Positions 21,860-31,917 of a stretch of DNA of 64,000 bases are shown piece by piece (positions within the stretch are counted from its first letter, which is position 1; each line of letters starts with the position of its first letter). The position numbers and the translations under genes were made by a program. The notes under the pieces are model-generated. The model searched no databases and had not been told where the DNA came from. It saw only the letters and a list, made by a program, of their open reading frames with translations. Origin of the DNA: Halopseudomonas nanhaiensis (GTDB taxonomy: Bacteria; Pseudomonadota; Gammaproteobacteria; Pseudomonadales; Pseudomonadaceae); NCBI RefSeq assembly GCF_020025155.1, contig NZ_CP073751.1, positions 1,178,001 through 1,242,000 of the forward strand, in the 5' to 3' direction.

Positions 21860-23659
21860 GTGTCCCAAAAAATCATAAACACCGACGATCTGGCATTTCT
21901 GTTGTACGAGATGCTCGATATCGAACGCTTTACCCAGTTTCCCCGGTATGAAGACCACAGCCGTGACACCTTCGACGCCGCCATCGAGCTGGCACTGAAG
22001 GTCGGCGCCGAGACATTCGCCCCGCACAACCATATCTGTGACGCGGACGAGCCACGCTTCGAAAATGGCAAGGTCGTCATACGCAAGGAAGTCAGCGAAG
22101 CACTGGCGATCCTGCGCGACACCGGGCTGATGGCTGCCTCGCAGGACTATGAGCGCGGCGGCATGCAGTTGCCGTCGGTCGTGGCGCAGACGTGTATCGG
22201 CCTGATCAAGGGCGCCAACGTCAGCACCCAGGCGTATGCCGGTCTGACCATCGCTGCCTGCAACCTGATCATGGCCCATGGCACCGACGAGTATAAGCGC
22301 CGCTTTGCCGAGCCCATGGCCGCCGGCCGCTTCTTCGGCACAATGTGCCTGACCGAGCCGCACGCCGGCTCCTCGCTGGGTGACATCAAGACCCGTGCCG
22401 TCCCGCAGGACGATGGCACCTACCGCATCAGCGGCAACAAGATCTTCATCTCTGCAGGCGATCACGAGCTCAGCGAGAATATCGTGCACCTGGTGCTGGC
22501 CAAGCTGCCGGACGCACCGGCGGGCGTGAAGGGCATTTCGCTGTTCATTGTGCCCAAGTTCCTGGTCAACGAAGACGGCAGCCTGGGCGAGCGCAACGAC
22601 GTGACACTGGCCGGCCTCATTCACAAGATGGGCTATCGCGGCACCACCTCGACCATGCTCAACTTCGGCGAGAAGGATGGCGCCGTGGGCTATCTGGTCG
22701 GCGAGGCCAACATGGGCCTGGCGCAGATGTTCCATATGATGAACGAGGCGCGCATCGGCGTCGGCCTGGGTTCGGTCATGCTCGGTTACACCGGCTACCT
22801 GCATGCGCTGGACTATGCGCGCGATCGTCGTCAAGGTCGTCCGCTCAAGGAGCGCAATCCGGAAACGCCGATGATTCAGCTGGTCGAACATGCCGACGTG
22901 CGTCGCATGTTGCTGGCGCAGAAGGCCTTCGTCGAAGGCGGGCTGTCGCTGTGTCTGTATGCCGCGACACTGATCGACGAGAAGAAGCACTCTGACGATC
23001 CGCTGGTCCGCGAAGAAGCGGCCGGGCTGCTCGATCTGCTGACGCCGATCGTCAAGTCCTGGCCATCGCAGTTCTGCCTGGAAGCCAACAGCCTGGCGAT
23101 CCAGGTGCATGGCGGTTATGGCTATACGCGCGAGTATCCGGTGGAGCAGTTCTACCGCGACAACCGGCTCAATCCGATCCACGAGGGCACTCACGGTATC
23201 CAGGGTCAGGATCTGCTCGGCCGCAAGGTCAGCATGGGCAACGGCCGGTTCTACCAGTCACTGCTCAAACAGATCCGCCAGACGCTGACCGAATGCGGGT
23301 CGAAGAGTGAGCTGCGGGCCTCAAGCGAGCTGCTCGAGCAGGCACTGGCGACGCTGGAAGGCGTCACCGAGGCGCTGCAGGCGGTCAAAAAGGACAACCC
23401 GGACCGCGCGCTGGCCAACGCCTACCTGTACATGGAGTGCTTCGGTCACGTCGTGGTCGGCTGGCTCTGGCTGCGCCAGGCACAGACCGCGCTGCGCGGC
23501 CTGGAGAACGCCGGCGAGCGTCCCAAGGCGTTCTACCAGGGCAAGATCAAGGCGTGCGAGTACTTCGTCCGTTACGAGCTGCCCAAGCCGCTGGCCCTGG
23601 CCAATGTGTTGCGCGATGCCGACCGCACCACGCTAGACATGCCGGACGAGTGCTTCTGA
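21860..23659 (+). CDS. Acyl-CoA dehydrogenase, long FadE/DmdC-type
   Basis: A flavin acyl-CoA dehydrogenase of 599 residues, about 200 longer than classical ones because of N-terminal and C-terminal extensions. This is the size of the FadE5/DmdC-like group (DmdC acts on methylmercaptopropionyl-CoA). The FAD-binding CLTEPHAGSSLGDIKT segment and the catalytic glutamate in NPIHEGTHGIQGQDLLGRK are present. The GTG at 21860 is chosen because CGGAGG lies about 9 bases upstream; a GTG 51 bases earlier lacks a ribosome site. Substrate unknown. A terminator follows. Confidence 0.9.
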   Translation: MSQKIINTDDLAFLLYEMLDIERFTQFPRYEDHSRDTFDAAIELALKVGAETFAPHNHICDADEPRFENGKVVIRKEVSEALAILRDTGLMAASQDYERGGMQLPSVVAQTCIGLIKGANVSTQAYAGLTIAACNLIMAHGTDEYKRRFAEPMAAGRFFGTMCLTEPHAGSSLGDIKTRAVPQDDGTYRISGNKIFISAGDHELSENIVHLVLAKLPDAPAGVKGISLFIVPKFLVNEDGSLGERNDVTLAGLIHKMGYRGTTSTMLNFGEKDGAVGYLVGEANMGLAQMFHMMNEARIGVGLGSVMLGYTGYLHALDYARDRRQGRPLKERNPETPMIQLVEHADVRRMLLAQKAFVEGGLSLCLYAATLIDEKKHSDDPLVREEAAGLLDLLTPIVKSWPSQFCLEANSLAIQVHGGYGYTREYPVEQFYRDNRLNPIHEGTHGIQGQDLLGRKVSMGNGRFYQSLLKQIRQTLTECGSKSELRASSELLEQALATLEGVTEALQAVKKDNPDRALANAYLYMECFGHVVVGWLWLRQAQTALRGLENAGERPKAFYQGKIKACEYFVRYELPKPLALANVLRDADRTTLDMPDECF

Positions 23660-23677
23660 CAACGCGTTCTCGTCGAA

Positions 23678-23706
23678 TAAAGCCGGGCTAGTCCCGGCTT
23701 TTTTAT
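23678..23706 (+). terminator. Rho-independent terminator after acyl-CoA dehydrogenase
   Basis: A perfect stem AAGCCGGG / CCCGGCTT with loop CTAGT followed by a T run, 20 bases after the stop codon. Confidence 0.9.
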
Positions 23707-23728
23707 TGCAGGAGGAGACCGGATCTCT

Positions 23729-23880
23729 GTAGGAGCGGACCTGGCCGCGAAGCAGACTGCACCGAACCCCTTCGCGCCCAGCTGCGCTCCTGCAAAGAGA
23801 GATCGACGGGGTTCCGTAGGAGCGGACCTGACCGCGAAGCAGACTGCACCGAATCCCTTCGCGCCCAGATGCGCTCCTAC
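23729..23880. repeat. Two REP pairs, 87-bp direct repeat
   Basis: The unit GTAGGAGCGGACCTG...CGCGAAGCAG, followed by an inverted CTTCGCGCCCAG...CGCTCCT arm, occurs twice (23729 and 23816) with only a few differences. It fills the space between the convergent acyl-CoA dehydrogenase and alkB genes. Confidence 0.88.
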
Positions 23881-23917
23881 AGAGCAAAACGCCTCAATCG
23901 GAACGGTCTATCGAACA

Positions 23918-24571
23918 TCACCGCACCCGCCGAAACGTGAGGTTGTAGCGAACCGGACCGGTAAGTGGATGCTCGGCCCGCTTGCCTAGCGGCGCTACGC
24001 CGTGGAAGAACAGTCGGCTCGCTCCGCCCCACACCACCACATCGCCATGTTCCAAACGATAGCGCGCGGTAGGGTCGGTGCGGTTGGGTCCTCCGAAGAG
24101 GAAGGTCATGGGCGCGCCCAGCGATACGGAGACGATTGGCGCCTCCAGACGCTCTTCGTCCTTGTCCTGATGCAGCGACATGCGTGCACCGGTTTCGTAG
24201 CGATTGATCAGGCATCCCTGGGGTACGAATGCCGGGTAGCCTGCCGCCTCGGCAGCCTCGATTGCCAGGCGTAGAAACGCGTCTGGCAGCGCCGGCCAGT
24301 GCAATCCGGTCACAGGGTCGGTTTCCGAATACCGATACCCGCTACGGTCGGTCACCCAACCAAGCCCGCCACAGCTGGTCATGGCCGCAGACATGCGATA
24401 GCCCCCCGGTGTGGTCTGGTGTCGGAAGGGCGCGGCCTGGCTAATCTGCTCTATGGCGCGAAGCAGCTCCCTGGCCCGGGGCAGGGCGAAGCCCGGCAAC
24501 ACCCAGGCGCCGTCGGCTATGCGCTCGGGCGAGCGGTCATCAAGGCCATCGAACAGATCGAACGTACTCAA
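23918..24571 (-). CDS. alkB: DNA oxidative demethylase AlkB
   Basis: A 217-residue Fe(II)/2-oxoglutarate dioxygenase that removes 1-methyladenine and 3-methylcytosine lesions by oxidation. The metal ligands are H134-x-D136 in LHQDKDE and H190 in FFHGVAP. The 2-oxoglutarate and substrate arginines lie in RYNLTFR (R208, R214). The length matches E. coli AlkB. Its start overlaps the stop of ogt by four bases (ATGA), so the two repair enzymes are translationally coupled. No ada regulator is in the window. Confidence 0.95.
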   Translation of the reverse strand: MSTFDLFDGLDDRSPERIADGAWVLPGFALPRARELLRAIEQISQAAPFRHQTTPGGYRMSAAMTSCGGLGWVTDRSGYRYSETDPVTGLHWPALPDAFLRLAIEAAEAAGYPAFVPQGCLINRYETGARMSLHQDKDEERLEAPIVSVSLGAPMTFLFGGPNRTDPTARYRLEHGDVVVWGGASRLFFHGVAPLGKRAEHPLTGPVRYNLTFRRVR

Positions 24572-25101
24572 GCGATAACGGCGGCGAGCTCCTGCTCGCG
24601 GGCCAGCAGTTGACGCTTGCGCTCGACGCCCCAGCGATAGCCGGAGATATCCCCATCGCTACGCAGCACACGGTGGCAGGGGACGGCGATTGCCAGCGGG
24701 TTGGCAGCGCAGGCGGCGGCTACCGCGCGAACGGCGCGCGGCCGGCCAATACGCCTGGCCAGCTCGGCGTAACTGATGGTGGACCCCGCCGGAACCTCGC
24801 TCAACGCGTGCCAGACCTCGCACTGCAGGGCAGTGCCCCGCAGGCGGAGTGGCTTGCTGAGAGGGAAGGCGCCACGCGGCTGATCGACATACGCCAGCGC
24901 TGTCTGCAGCGCCAGATCCATTGATTCGTCGCCCTCGTGGAGCGTTGCGTTGGGAAAGCGTTGTTGCAGATCTGCCAACAGGCTCGCCTTGTCGTCGCCC
25001 AGCAGGATGGCATGCAGATGGCCGTCGGCCTCGGCGAGCATCAGCCCGCCCATGGAGCAGTGACCGAAGCGGTAGTAGAGCGAGTAGGGTACGCTGTTCA
25101 T
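24568..25101 (-). CDS. ogt: Methylated-DNA--protein-cysteine methyltransferase Ogt
   Basis: A 177-residue suicide enzyme that transfers methyl groups from O6-methylguanine or O4-methylthymine to its own cysteine. The acceptor is C142 in AVPCHRVLRSDGDISGYRWG. The helix-turn-helix DNA-binding segment (YAELARRIGRPRAVRAV) has the arginine finger. It lacks the Ada regulatory domain. It is the first gene of a two-gene unit with alkB. Confidence 0.93.
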   Translation of the reverse strand: MNSVPYSLYYRFGHCSMGGLMLAEADGHLHAILLGDDKASLLADLQQRFPNATLHEGDESMDLALQTALAYVDQPRGAFPLSKPLRLRGTALQCEVWHALSEVPAGSTISYAELARRIGRPRAVRAVAAACAANPLAIAVPCHRVLRSDGDISGYRWGVERKRQLLAREQELAAVIA

Positions 25102-25164
25102 GACTGTCTCCGGCGGGGAGTGTTGACCAGAATCATGCGCCTGCCGGGTAATGCAGACAACCCC

Positions 25165-25464
25165 CTATTCGAGTGTATCGAGCAGCCGGTGATCGCCTGC
25201 CAGGACGCTCAACCCGCTGCGCATCGGAGCGGCACAGAGACGACCGCCGAGCGAGCGCGCCCAGTCATCGGCGCCGGGAGAAAAATACGCGATGACCTGG
25301 CAGTGCAGGTCACCGGTGGATTCGTGACGCAAGGCGAGCATGGCGTCGCTGCCGAGCCGGATGATCGCCTCACGGGCCAGCGCATCGACCTGCGCATCGA
25401 CCAGCATGGGGTCACCCAGTACCAGTCGACGCCAGCCCTGGGTGGACGAAGCGCCGGCCGTCAC
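25165..25464 (-). CDS. Small hypothetical protein (99 aa)
   Basis: An ORF starting with GTG 15 bases after the stop of the SDR gene at 25480, with GGCGAG shortly upstream, so it could be the last gene of the same operon. The product is a soluble, mixed alpha/beta-looking sequence with no signal peptide or recognisable motif. It contains two cysteines and a DDWARSLGGR segment. I do not recognise a family. It could be a chance ORF in high-GC DNA. Confidence 0.45.
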   Translation of the reverse strand: MTAGASSTQGWRRLVLGDPMLVDAQVDALAREAIIRLGSDAMLALRHESTGDLHCQVIAYFSPGADDWARSLGGRLCAAPMRSGLSVLAGDHRLLDTLE

Positions 25465-25479
25465 GTTGATCGCTCGCCG

Positions 25480-26268
25480 TCAGACTTTCATGCCCGGCAG
25501 GTTCAGCGATGCGGTATTGCCGCCGTCCACCGCAAGGGCCTGGCCGGTCACGTAGCTGGCATCGTCGCTGGCGAGAAACGCAATGGCGGCCGCGATTTCT
25601 TCCGGGCGACCATAACGACGCAACTCGCAGCGCGCCCCGAGCTTGGCTTCCTTGTTGTTGGCGCGTGCATAGTCGAATACCGGTGCAGTCATGCCGGTTT
25701 CGATAAGACCGGGACAGACGGCGTTGACCCGAATGTTCCACTGGCCGAGATCGCACGCCGAGGTCATCGTGAAGTTGATCACACCGGCCTTGGATGCGCT
25801 GTAGGCGTTGCCGCCCGCGCCTGAGCGGATACCGGCCACGGACGCCGTATTGACGATGGCGCCGCCGTTCTGTTCCTGCATCTGGCGGCTTACGTATTTG
25901 GTGAACAGCATGACGCCGTACAGGTTCACCGCGATGATCTTCTGCCAGGTTTCAAGGCTCTGGTCAGGCGCGGTGCTGTAATCTCCGCCGGCGATGCCTG
26001 CATTGTTGCACAGCACGTCGATGCGGCCGTACCTGGCCAGCGTATCGGCTACGCACTGCTCGACCTCCGACTCGACCGACACATCCATCGCGCGGGTCAC
26101 GACCTGGGTGCCCTGCGGCAGTTCGCTGGCGGTCTGCTGCAGACCATCTTCGTTGCGATCGACCAGCATCAGGCTGGCGCCTTCGCTGGCCAGACGCTTG
26201 GCAGTGGCTCGGCCGATGCCGCTACCGGCGCCAGTGATCAGGGCAATCTTGTTGCTGTAGCGTTGCAT
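25480..26268 (-). CDS. SDR family NAD(P)-dependent oxidoreductase
   Basis: A 262-residue classical short-chain dehydrogenase. It has the cofactor motif TGAGSGIG (about 13-20), an acidic D after beta-2 (LMLVDRNED), which favours NAD(H), the NNAGIAGG motif, and a catalytic Ser plus YSASK. It starts 13 bases after surE on the same strand, so it belongs to the acyl-CoA operon running from 30342. A role as a hydroxyacyl-CoA or alcohol dehydrogenase is inferred from context; the substrate is unknown. Confidence 0.88.
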   Translation of the reverse strand: MQRYSNKIALITGAGSGIGRATAKRLASEGASLMLVDRNEDGLQQTASELPQGTQVVTRAMDVSVESEVEQCVADTLARYGRIDVLCNNAGIAGGDYSTAPDQSLETWQKIIAVNLYGVMLFTKYVSRQMQEQNGGAIVNTASVAGIRSGAGGNAYSASKAGVINFTMTSACDLGQWNIRVNAVCPGLIETGMTAPVFDYARANNKEAKLGARCELRRYGRPEEIAAAIAFLASDDASYVTGQALAVDGGNTASLNLPGMKV

Positions 26269-26280
26269 AAAACACTCCTG

Positions 26281-27111
26281 TCAGTGATCGATACTCGGGT
26301 CCACGCCCGTGGCATGGTCCGCCTGTGCGTCGATGCCAAGGCTTCTGGCCACGGCGTCGTTGTCTATCTGCCAGCTCGCGATGTCGCGTTCGAAGCGTAG
26401 TGGGGAAATGCTGATACGTCCGGCGCGCAGGGCGCCAACGTCGGTATCCAGCCCGGTTATGCGCTCGGTCTGGCGCTGAAAGCCGAGCCAGAAGTAGGGC
26501 ACATCGCGGGTGTCATGCCGGCACTCGATATTGATGCCGCCGATGCTGCCGGCGCGTGCGCGGCAGGTGGCCACGCCGGTGACCTGGTCCGGCGCGAAGG
26601 CAGGGAAGTTGACGTTCATCGCGCAGTCGGTCGGCCAGCCCTTTTCCAGCAGAGCTCGGATTACCCCCGGCCCATAACGTCGTGCCGTATCCCAGGGGAT
26701 GTCGTTGCCCTTGTGGTAGGCCTGCGACAGCGCTATGGAAGGAATCCCCATCAGGGTGGCGGTCAGCGCGCCACCGATGGTGCCGGAATAGGCCACCGAG
26801 TCGCTGATGTTGGCGCCAGCGTTGACGCCTGACAGCACCAGATCGGGCAGCTCGGGCATCAGCTCGCCAACCGCCAGCAACACGCAGTCGCTGGGGGTGC
26901 CGCTGATGCTCAGCCGGTTGTCGCCCATGTGGTGCACGCGCAGTGGCGAGTGCAGGGTGATCGACATGGAGACGCCGCTCTGATCCAGATCCGGCGCGAT
27001 GATCCACACCTCCTCGGCGATCTGATTGGCAATTTCTTCCATGATGGCCATGCCGGGCCCGCGCCAGCCGTCGTCGTTCGTCAGCAGGACACGTTTGATT
27101 GGTTTAGTCAT
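26281..27111 (-). CDS. surE: SurE-family 5'/3'-nucleotidase / phosphatase (operon-associated paralogue)
   Basis: A 276-residue metal-dependent phosphatase of the SurE fold. Metal ligands are visible: N12-D13-D14 in LLTNDDG, S45 in DQSGVS, and N97 in LSGVNAGANISDSVAYSGT. SurE enzymes dephosphorylate nucleotides and small phosphoesters. The usual Pseudomonas surE lies beside pcm, nlpD and rpoS. This one sits between a kinase-like gene and two SDR genes, so it is probably a paralogue recruited to an acyl-CoA pathway. It starts 20 bases after the kinase gene. Confidence 0.88.
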   Translation of the reverse strand: MTKPIKRVLLTNDDGWRGPGMAIMEEIANQIAEEVWIIAPDLDQSGVSMSITLHSPLRVHHMGDNRLSISGTPSDCVLLAVGELMPELPDLVLSGVNAGANISDSVAYSGTIGGALTATLMGIPSIALSQAYHKGNDIPWDTARRYGPGVIRALLEKGWPTDCAMNVNFPAFAPDQVTGVATCRARAGSIGGINIECRHDTRDVPYFWLGFQRQTERITGLDTDVGALRAGRISISPLRFERDIASWQIDNDAVARSLGIDAQADHATGVDPSIDH

Positions 27112-27131
27112 GCCGTTCTCGCTTCGGTGGG

Positions 27132-28181
27132 TTACTTGCGCTGGGCGATGGACCAGCCGATGTCAGCCAACAGACCAGCCCGCTTGCCCACCTCCAGCGC
27201 ATCGGCGTTGCTCGCGTTACCCTGCAGCGCCCGGTGGTAAACGCCCTGAACAATGGCGGCCAGACGAAACAGCGAGAAGGCCAGGAAGAAGTTCCAATCC
27301 GGCACCTCGCTGCGTCCGGTGAATTCGCAGTACCAGTCCAGCACCTGTTGTTCTTCCGGAATATTGCGCGACTTCAGATCCAGGCCCTGCATGCCGCGCA
27401 TTCCCTCGGCACTGGCCGGCTGGTGATAGGGCAGACAGCAGTAGGCGAGATCGGACAGGGGATGGCCGAGGGTGGCCAGTTCCCAGTCGAGAATCGCCAC
27501 GACGCTGGGCTGTTCCGGATGAAGAATCAGGTTGCCCATGCGGAAATCGCCGTGGGCGATGGTTGTGTGGTCATCCTTGGGCGCGTTTTCCGGCAGCCAG
27601 GCCATCAGCGCGTCCATGGACGGCATGTCGCCGGTGCGGCTGGCTTCGAACTGCCCGCTCCAGCGCTTGATCTGCCGTGGCACGTAGCCTTCGGCCTTGC
27701 CATAACTTTCCAGGCCCACAGCTTTCCAGTCGACGTTATGCAGCTGGGCCATGGTGTGAATCATCGATCGGTGGATCGGCATGCGCTGCTCGATCTCAAC
27801 ATCCGGCAGCAGCGGCTGCGAATACACCCGACCCTCGACATGGTCCATGATGTAGAACGCGGTGCCGATCACTTCAGGGTCTTCGCACAACAGGCGCGCG
27901 GTGGGGACGGGGACGTCGGTCTGGCCCAGTGCGTTGATCACCTGAAACTCGCGCTCGACCATGTGGGCCGAGGGCAGGAGCTTGCCCGGCGGCTTCTTGC
28001 GCAAGACATAGCGCTTGTCGCCAATCTCCACCAGATAGGTAGGGTTGGACTGCCCACCCTGAAACTGCTGCACTTTCATGCCGTGCTCGACGCCCGGGAG
28101 TCGTCCTTTCAGGTACGCCGTCAGTTTCGCCTCGTCAAAGCGGTGCGCGGGTAACACATCAATCAGGGTGGCTTCGCTCAT
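27132..28181 (-). CDS. Phosphotransferase family protein (APH fold, ACAD10/11 N-domain-like)
   Basis: A 349-residue aminoglycoside-phosphotransferase-fold kinase. It has a Gly-rich loop QGGQSNPTYLV (41-51), an ATP lysine near 62, the Brenner-type catalytic loop AHGDFRMGN (H210, D212, N217) and the metal aspartate D232 in LDWELATLGHP. This sequence type corresponds to the kinase half of mammalian ACAD10/11 and to LvaA of the levulinate pathway, which phosphorylate the 4-hydroxyl of 4-hydroxyacyl-CoA. Neighbouring acyl-CoA dehydrogenase and SDR genes support that assignment by inference. Confidence 0.87.
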   Translation of the reverse strand: MSEATLIDVLPAHRFDEAKLTAYLKGRLPGVEHGMKVQQFQGGQSNPTYLVEIGDKRYVLRKKPPGKLLPSAHMVEREFQVINALGQTDVPVPTARLLCEDPEVIGTAFYIMDHVEGRVYSQPLLPDVEIEQRMPIHRSMIHTMAQLHNVDWKAVGLESYGKAEGYVPRQIKRWSGQFEASRTGDMPSMDALMAWLPENAPKDDHTTIAHGDFRMGNLILHPEQPSVVAILDWELATLGHPLSDLAYCCLPYHQPASAEGMRGMQGLDLKSRNIPEEQQVLDWYCEFTGRSEVPDWNFFLAFSLFRLAAIVQGVYHRALQGNASNADALEVGKRAGLLADIGWSIAQRK

Positions 28182-28281
28182 TTGAAGGTCCTGTCATCGT
28201 TATTGGAATGAATATATGACCCACAAACTACCACGCCAGGTCTGAGCCTGGCGTGATAGAAAGCGGATGAATCAGTCGGCA

Positions 28282-29046
28282 TCAGGTGATGGTATCGCCA
28301 CCATCGGCAACGATGGTCTGGCCCGTCACATACGCACCTGCAGCCGAACCAAGGAACAGCGCGACACCAGCAATATCCACCGGCTCGCCAACGCGGCGCA
28401 GCGGCAGCTTTTCTTCCACCCGCTTGAGACGATCCGGATCATCCAGCAGTGCCTGGGCAAAGTCGGTGCGGATCAGTCCCGGTGCGATGGAGTTGACCCG
28501 GATGTTCTGCGGCCCCCACTCCAGCGACAGGTTGCGCGCCAGGCCTGCCTCGGCAGCCTTGGACATCCCGTAAACACCGATGTTGGCGCTCGCACGAATG
28601 CCGGCGATGCTCGACAGCAGCACGATGGAACCACCGCCCTGTTTGACCATGTGCGGGATCGTCATGTTGCACAGCCAGAAGGTGCCCTTGACGTTGGTAC
28701 CCATGATCTTGTCGAAGGCTTCGTCGCTGACATCGTGCGTCGGACCGTACACCGGGTTGGTCGCCGCATTGCAGACCAGAATATCGATGCGACCCCACCT
28801 CTCCAGAGTCTTGTCGACCAGGTTTTGCAATTGCGCCTTGTCGCCCACGTGGCAGGAGACGGGCAGAACATCGAATCCCTGCTCTTTCAATTCGTTGGCG
28901 ACCTGCTCGCAGGCATCGGCCTTGCGGCTGGAGATAACCACCTTGGCGCCGGCCTTGGCATATTCTTCAGCGATGGCCTTGCCAATACCTTTGGTAGAGC
29001 CGGTGATGACGGCGACCTTGCCGGTCAGATCAAACAGACTGCTCAT
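28282..29046 (-). CDS. SDR family oxidoreductase (DHRS4-like)
   Basis: A 254-residue short-chain dehydrogenase with TGSTKGIG (cofactor loop), ISSRK after beta-2 (pointing to NADP), the variant CNAATNP in place of NNAG, a catalytic SSIAG and YGMSK, and a C-terminal YVTGQTIVADGGD strand. The NAATNP variant is typical of the DHRS4/3-ketoacyl reductase-like group. It lies between the acyl-CoA dehydrogenase and the kinase gene on the same strand, with about 100 bases on each side. Confidence 0.88.
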   Translation of the reverse strand: MSSLFDLTGKVAVITGSTKGIGKAIAEEYAKAGAKVVISSRKADACEQVANELKEQGFDVLPVSCHVGDKAQLQNLVDKTLERWGRIDILVCNAATNPVYGPTHDVSDEAFDKIMGTNVKGTFWLCNMTIPHMVKQGGGSIVLLSSIAGIRASANIGVYGMSKAAEAGLARNLSLEWGPQNIRVNSIAPGLIRTDFAQALLDDPDRLKRVEEKLPLRRVGEPVDIAGVALFLGSAAGAYVTGQTIVADGGDTIT

Positions 29047-29145
29047 AGATCCTCTCTTCGCTCGAGCTTCAAGCTGAAAGCCACAAGCGGCAAGCTGTGC
29101 GCAAATCCGCTTGCAGCTAGCCGCTCTTAACTTGTCGCTGTGTTT

Positions 29146-30342
<1,197 letters not shown>

Positions 30343-30598
30343 GTGGGCAGTTCCTATGAGGCTTCGATGTCATTCCGCGCCGGGGTTGGCGCACTGTTTT
30401 CGACCATATAGTCACCGAGACACAAGGAGAAGTATGTCCCACGGATGGAATGGGAATGCATAAGCAGGTCTGATAAGAGGCGGGGGCTACTATTGTTCAG
30501 GTTGTTTGAGCCGTGACGGGAGTCGCAATTGACCAGGGCGAGGAAGCTGTTGTTGATTCGGCATGATCGAGCGTTTTCCACCGACAGAAACGGCCAAA
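30343..30598. other. 256-bp gap between the acyl-CoA operon and the arsenosugar-type operon
   Basis: No convincing gene is seen. The stretch should contain the end of the upstream operon and the promoter of the ACAD operon. It has AAGGAG before a 9-codon ATG ORF on the plus strand (from about 30434), which I do not consider a gene. Confidence 0.4.
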
Positions 30599-31216
30599 TC
30601 AGACGGTAGGCCCTGCGCCATCTGCCTCGCGCACCGCACGATATCGGGCCAGATCAATCGGCTCGTCGACATCCCAGAGCGTGGGCCCTGTCCATAGCGA
30701 CAACCCGGCCTCTTCCAGCCGCTGCCGGCTATCGTTCAGCACCTGATCATGACTCCAGGTCATGTCATGAAACGGTGCAGGATGGGTCTGGCGCTGGCCG
30801 ATCAGTACGTAGCCGCCGTCTTCACTGGGCAGTATCGCGACGTCATGATCGGTCAGGGCCCGCTCGGCCTGTTGCAGATGTTGTATCTGTAGCTCCGGGC
30901 AGTCGGTGCCGATCAGCAAGGCGCCAGCGGGGTGCTCTTCGAAAGCCGCCTGCATGCGCGCGCCCAGATCGGCTCCACGCTGCACGCGCAGCGTAAGCGG
31001 GTAGCGCCTCGCTGCCTCGGCAAACAATGGCGCGTCAGTGTCCGGGGCGCAGTAGAGAACACGCTGGCCCGGCCAGGCCGCGGTCTGGGCCAGGGTTCTG
31101 TCAAACAGCTCGATGTACAAGTCCCGCGCGCCCTCCGCGCCCAGCTCCGGTATCAGTCGGGTCTTGACGGTTCCGGCGACTGGCGCCTTGGCGAATATCA
31201 ACAGCGGGCGGCTCAT
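30599..31216 (-). CDS. TIGR04282-family glycosyltransferase (arsenosugar-biosynthesis associated)
   Basis: A 205-residue nucleotidyl/glycosyl-transferase-A-fold protein. It starts MSRPLLIFAKAPVAGTVKTRL, the signature N-terminus of the family annotated as arsenosugar biosynthesis glycosyltransferase. The metal-binding LIGTDCPEL and the LPSEDGGYVLIG strand follow. The ATG at 31216 overlaps the previous stop (ATGA), so the upstream 53-codon extension is not used. It is the last gene of the coupled operon. The biochemical role is inferred from family naming and from ArsS nearby. Confidence 0.87.
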   Translation of the reverse strand: MSRPLLIFAKAPVAGTVKTRLIPELGAEGARDLYIELFDRTLAQTAAWPGQRVLYCAPDTDAPLFAEAARRYPLTLRVQRGADLGARMQAAFEEHPAGALLIGTDCPELQIQHLQQAERALTDHDVAILPSEDGGYVLIGQRQTHPAPFHDMTWSHDQVLNDSRQRLEEAGLSLWTGPTLWDVDEPIDLARYRAVREADGAGPTV

Positions 31217-31917
31217 GTCTGCTCCGATCGGCCGGGATAGTAGAGCCGCACGAGGCGGTCGGGCGAAACGCCCAGCCAATAGAGCAGTCGCAGCCACCAC
31301 ATCAGTACGATGGTGCGGCCAATGCCTTTCTCGATCCACCGCCGGCTCGAGGTCACCACCTTCGCGTCCAGGCACGCAGGCGGGGTCAGGTAGCGCAGCC
31401 TGCGTGTGAACTGGATGTCTTCCATCAGGGGGATGTTGCGGAAGCCTCCGAAGTCGCGGAACACCTGAGTGAGCATGAAGATGCCCTGGTCACCGGTGCA
31501 GATACGCGTGACTCGAGAGCGTTTGTTGATCATCCAGGCGACCAGATCCAGCCGTCGATTGCGCGGCTCGAAGCACAGATCGAACCGGCCCCACAGGTGT
31601 GTTTCATCAGCCAGAGCCTGGCGTATGAGCGCGAGGAAGCCGGATGGTAACAGCGTATCCGCGTGGAGAAAGAGCAGGGCGTCACCGGTCGCGAGTTCAG
31701 CGCCGGCGTTCATCTGACGCGCCCGACCGGGTGCGGTGACGCGCAGATGATCGACGAGCGGCGCGGCGATGTCGCGCGTCCGGTCGGTACTGCCGCCGTC
31801 GACCACGATAATTTCAACATCGTCACGCCAATGCTGGAGCCCGCTCAGGGTGCGTTGCAGCGTATCCTGCTCGTTCAGCGTAGGAATGATCACCGACAGC
31901 CTCAATCCAGCCTCCAC
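31213..31917 (-). CDS. TIGR04283-family glycosyltransferase (arsenosugar-biosynthesis associated)
   Basis: A GT2-type glycosyltransferase of 234 residues. It has the N-terminal LSVIIPTLNEQDTL strand, the VVDGGSTDRT motif, the DxD-like LLFLHADTLLPSGF, and an acceptor-site LMEDIQFTRRL, followed by a C-terminal hydrophobic helix (IVLMWWLRLLYWLGV). It overlaps the fusion gene upstream by 16 bases and the TIGR04282 gene downstream by 4 bases. TIGR04282 and TIGR04283 genes often occur together; in this locus they sit with arsS. Confidence 0.88.
   Translation of the reverse strand: MEAGLRLSVIIPTLNEQDTLQRTLSGLQHWRDDVEIIVVDGGSTDRTRDIAAPLVDHLRVTAPGRARQMNAGAELATGDALLFLHADTLLPSGFLALIRQALADETHLWGRFDLCFEPRNRRLDLVAWMINKRSRVTRICTGDQGIFMLTQVFRDFGGFRNIPLMEDIQFTRRLRYLTPPACLDAKVVTSSRRWIEKGIGRTIVLMWWLRLLYWLGVSPDRLVRLYYPGRSEQT

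Noticed and set aside
21800-23194. 464-residue minus-strand ORF opposite the acyl-CoA dehydrogenase
   Set aside because: Antisense shadow; the plus frame has FAD and catalytic motifs throughout.
30354-30581. 75-residue minus-strand ORF in the gap before the ACAD operon
   Set aside because: No ribosome site, signal or recognisable pattern; it covers the likely promoter.
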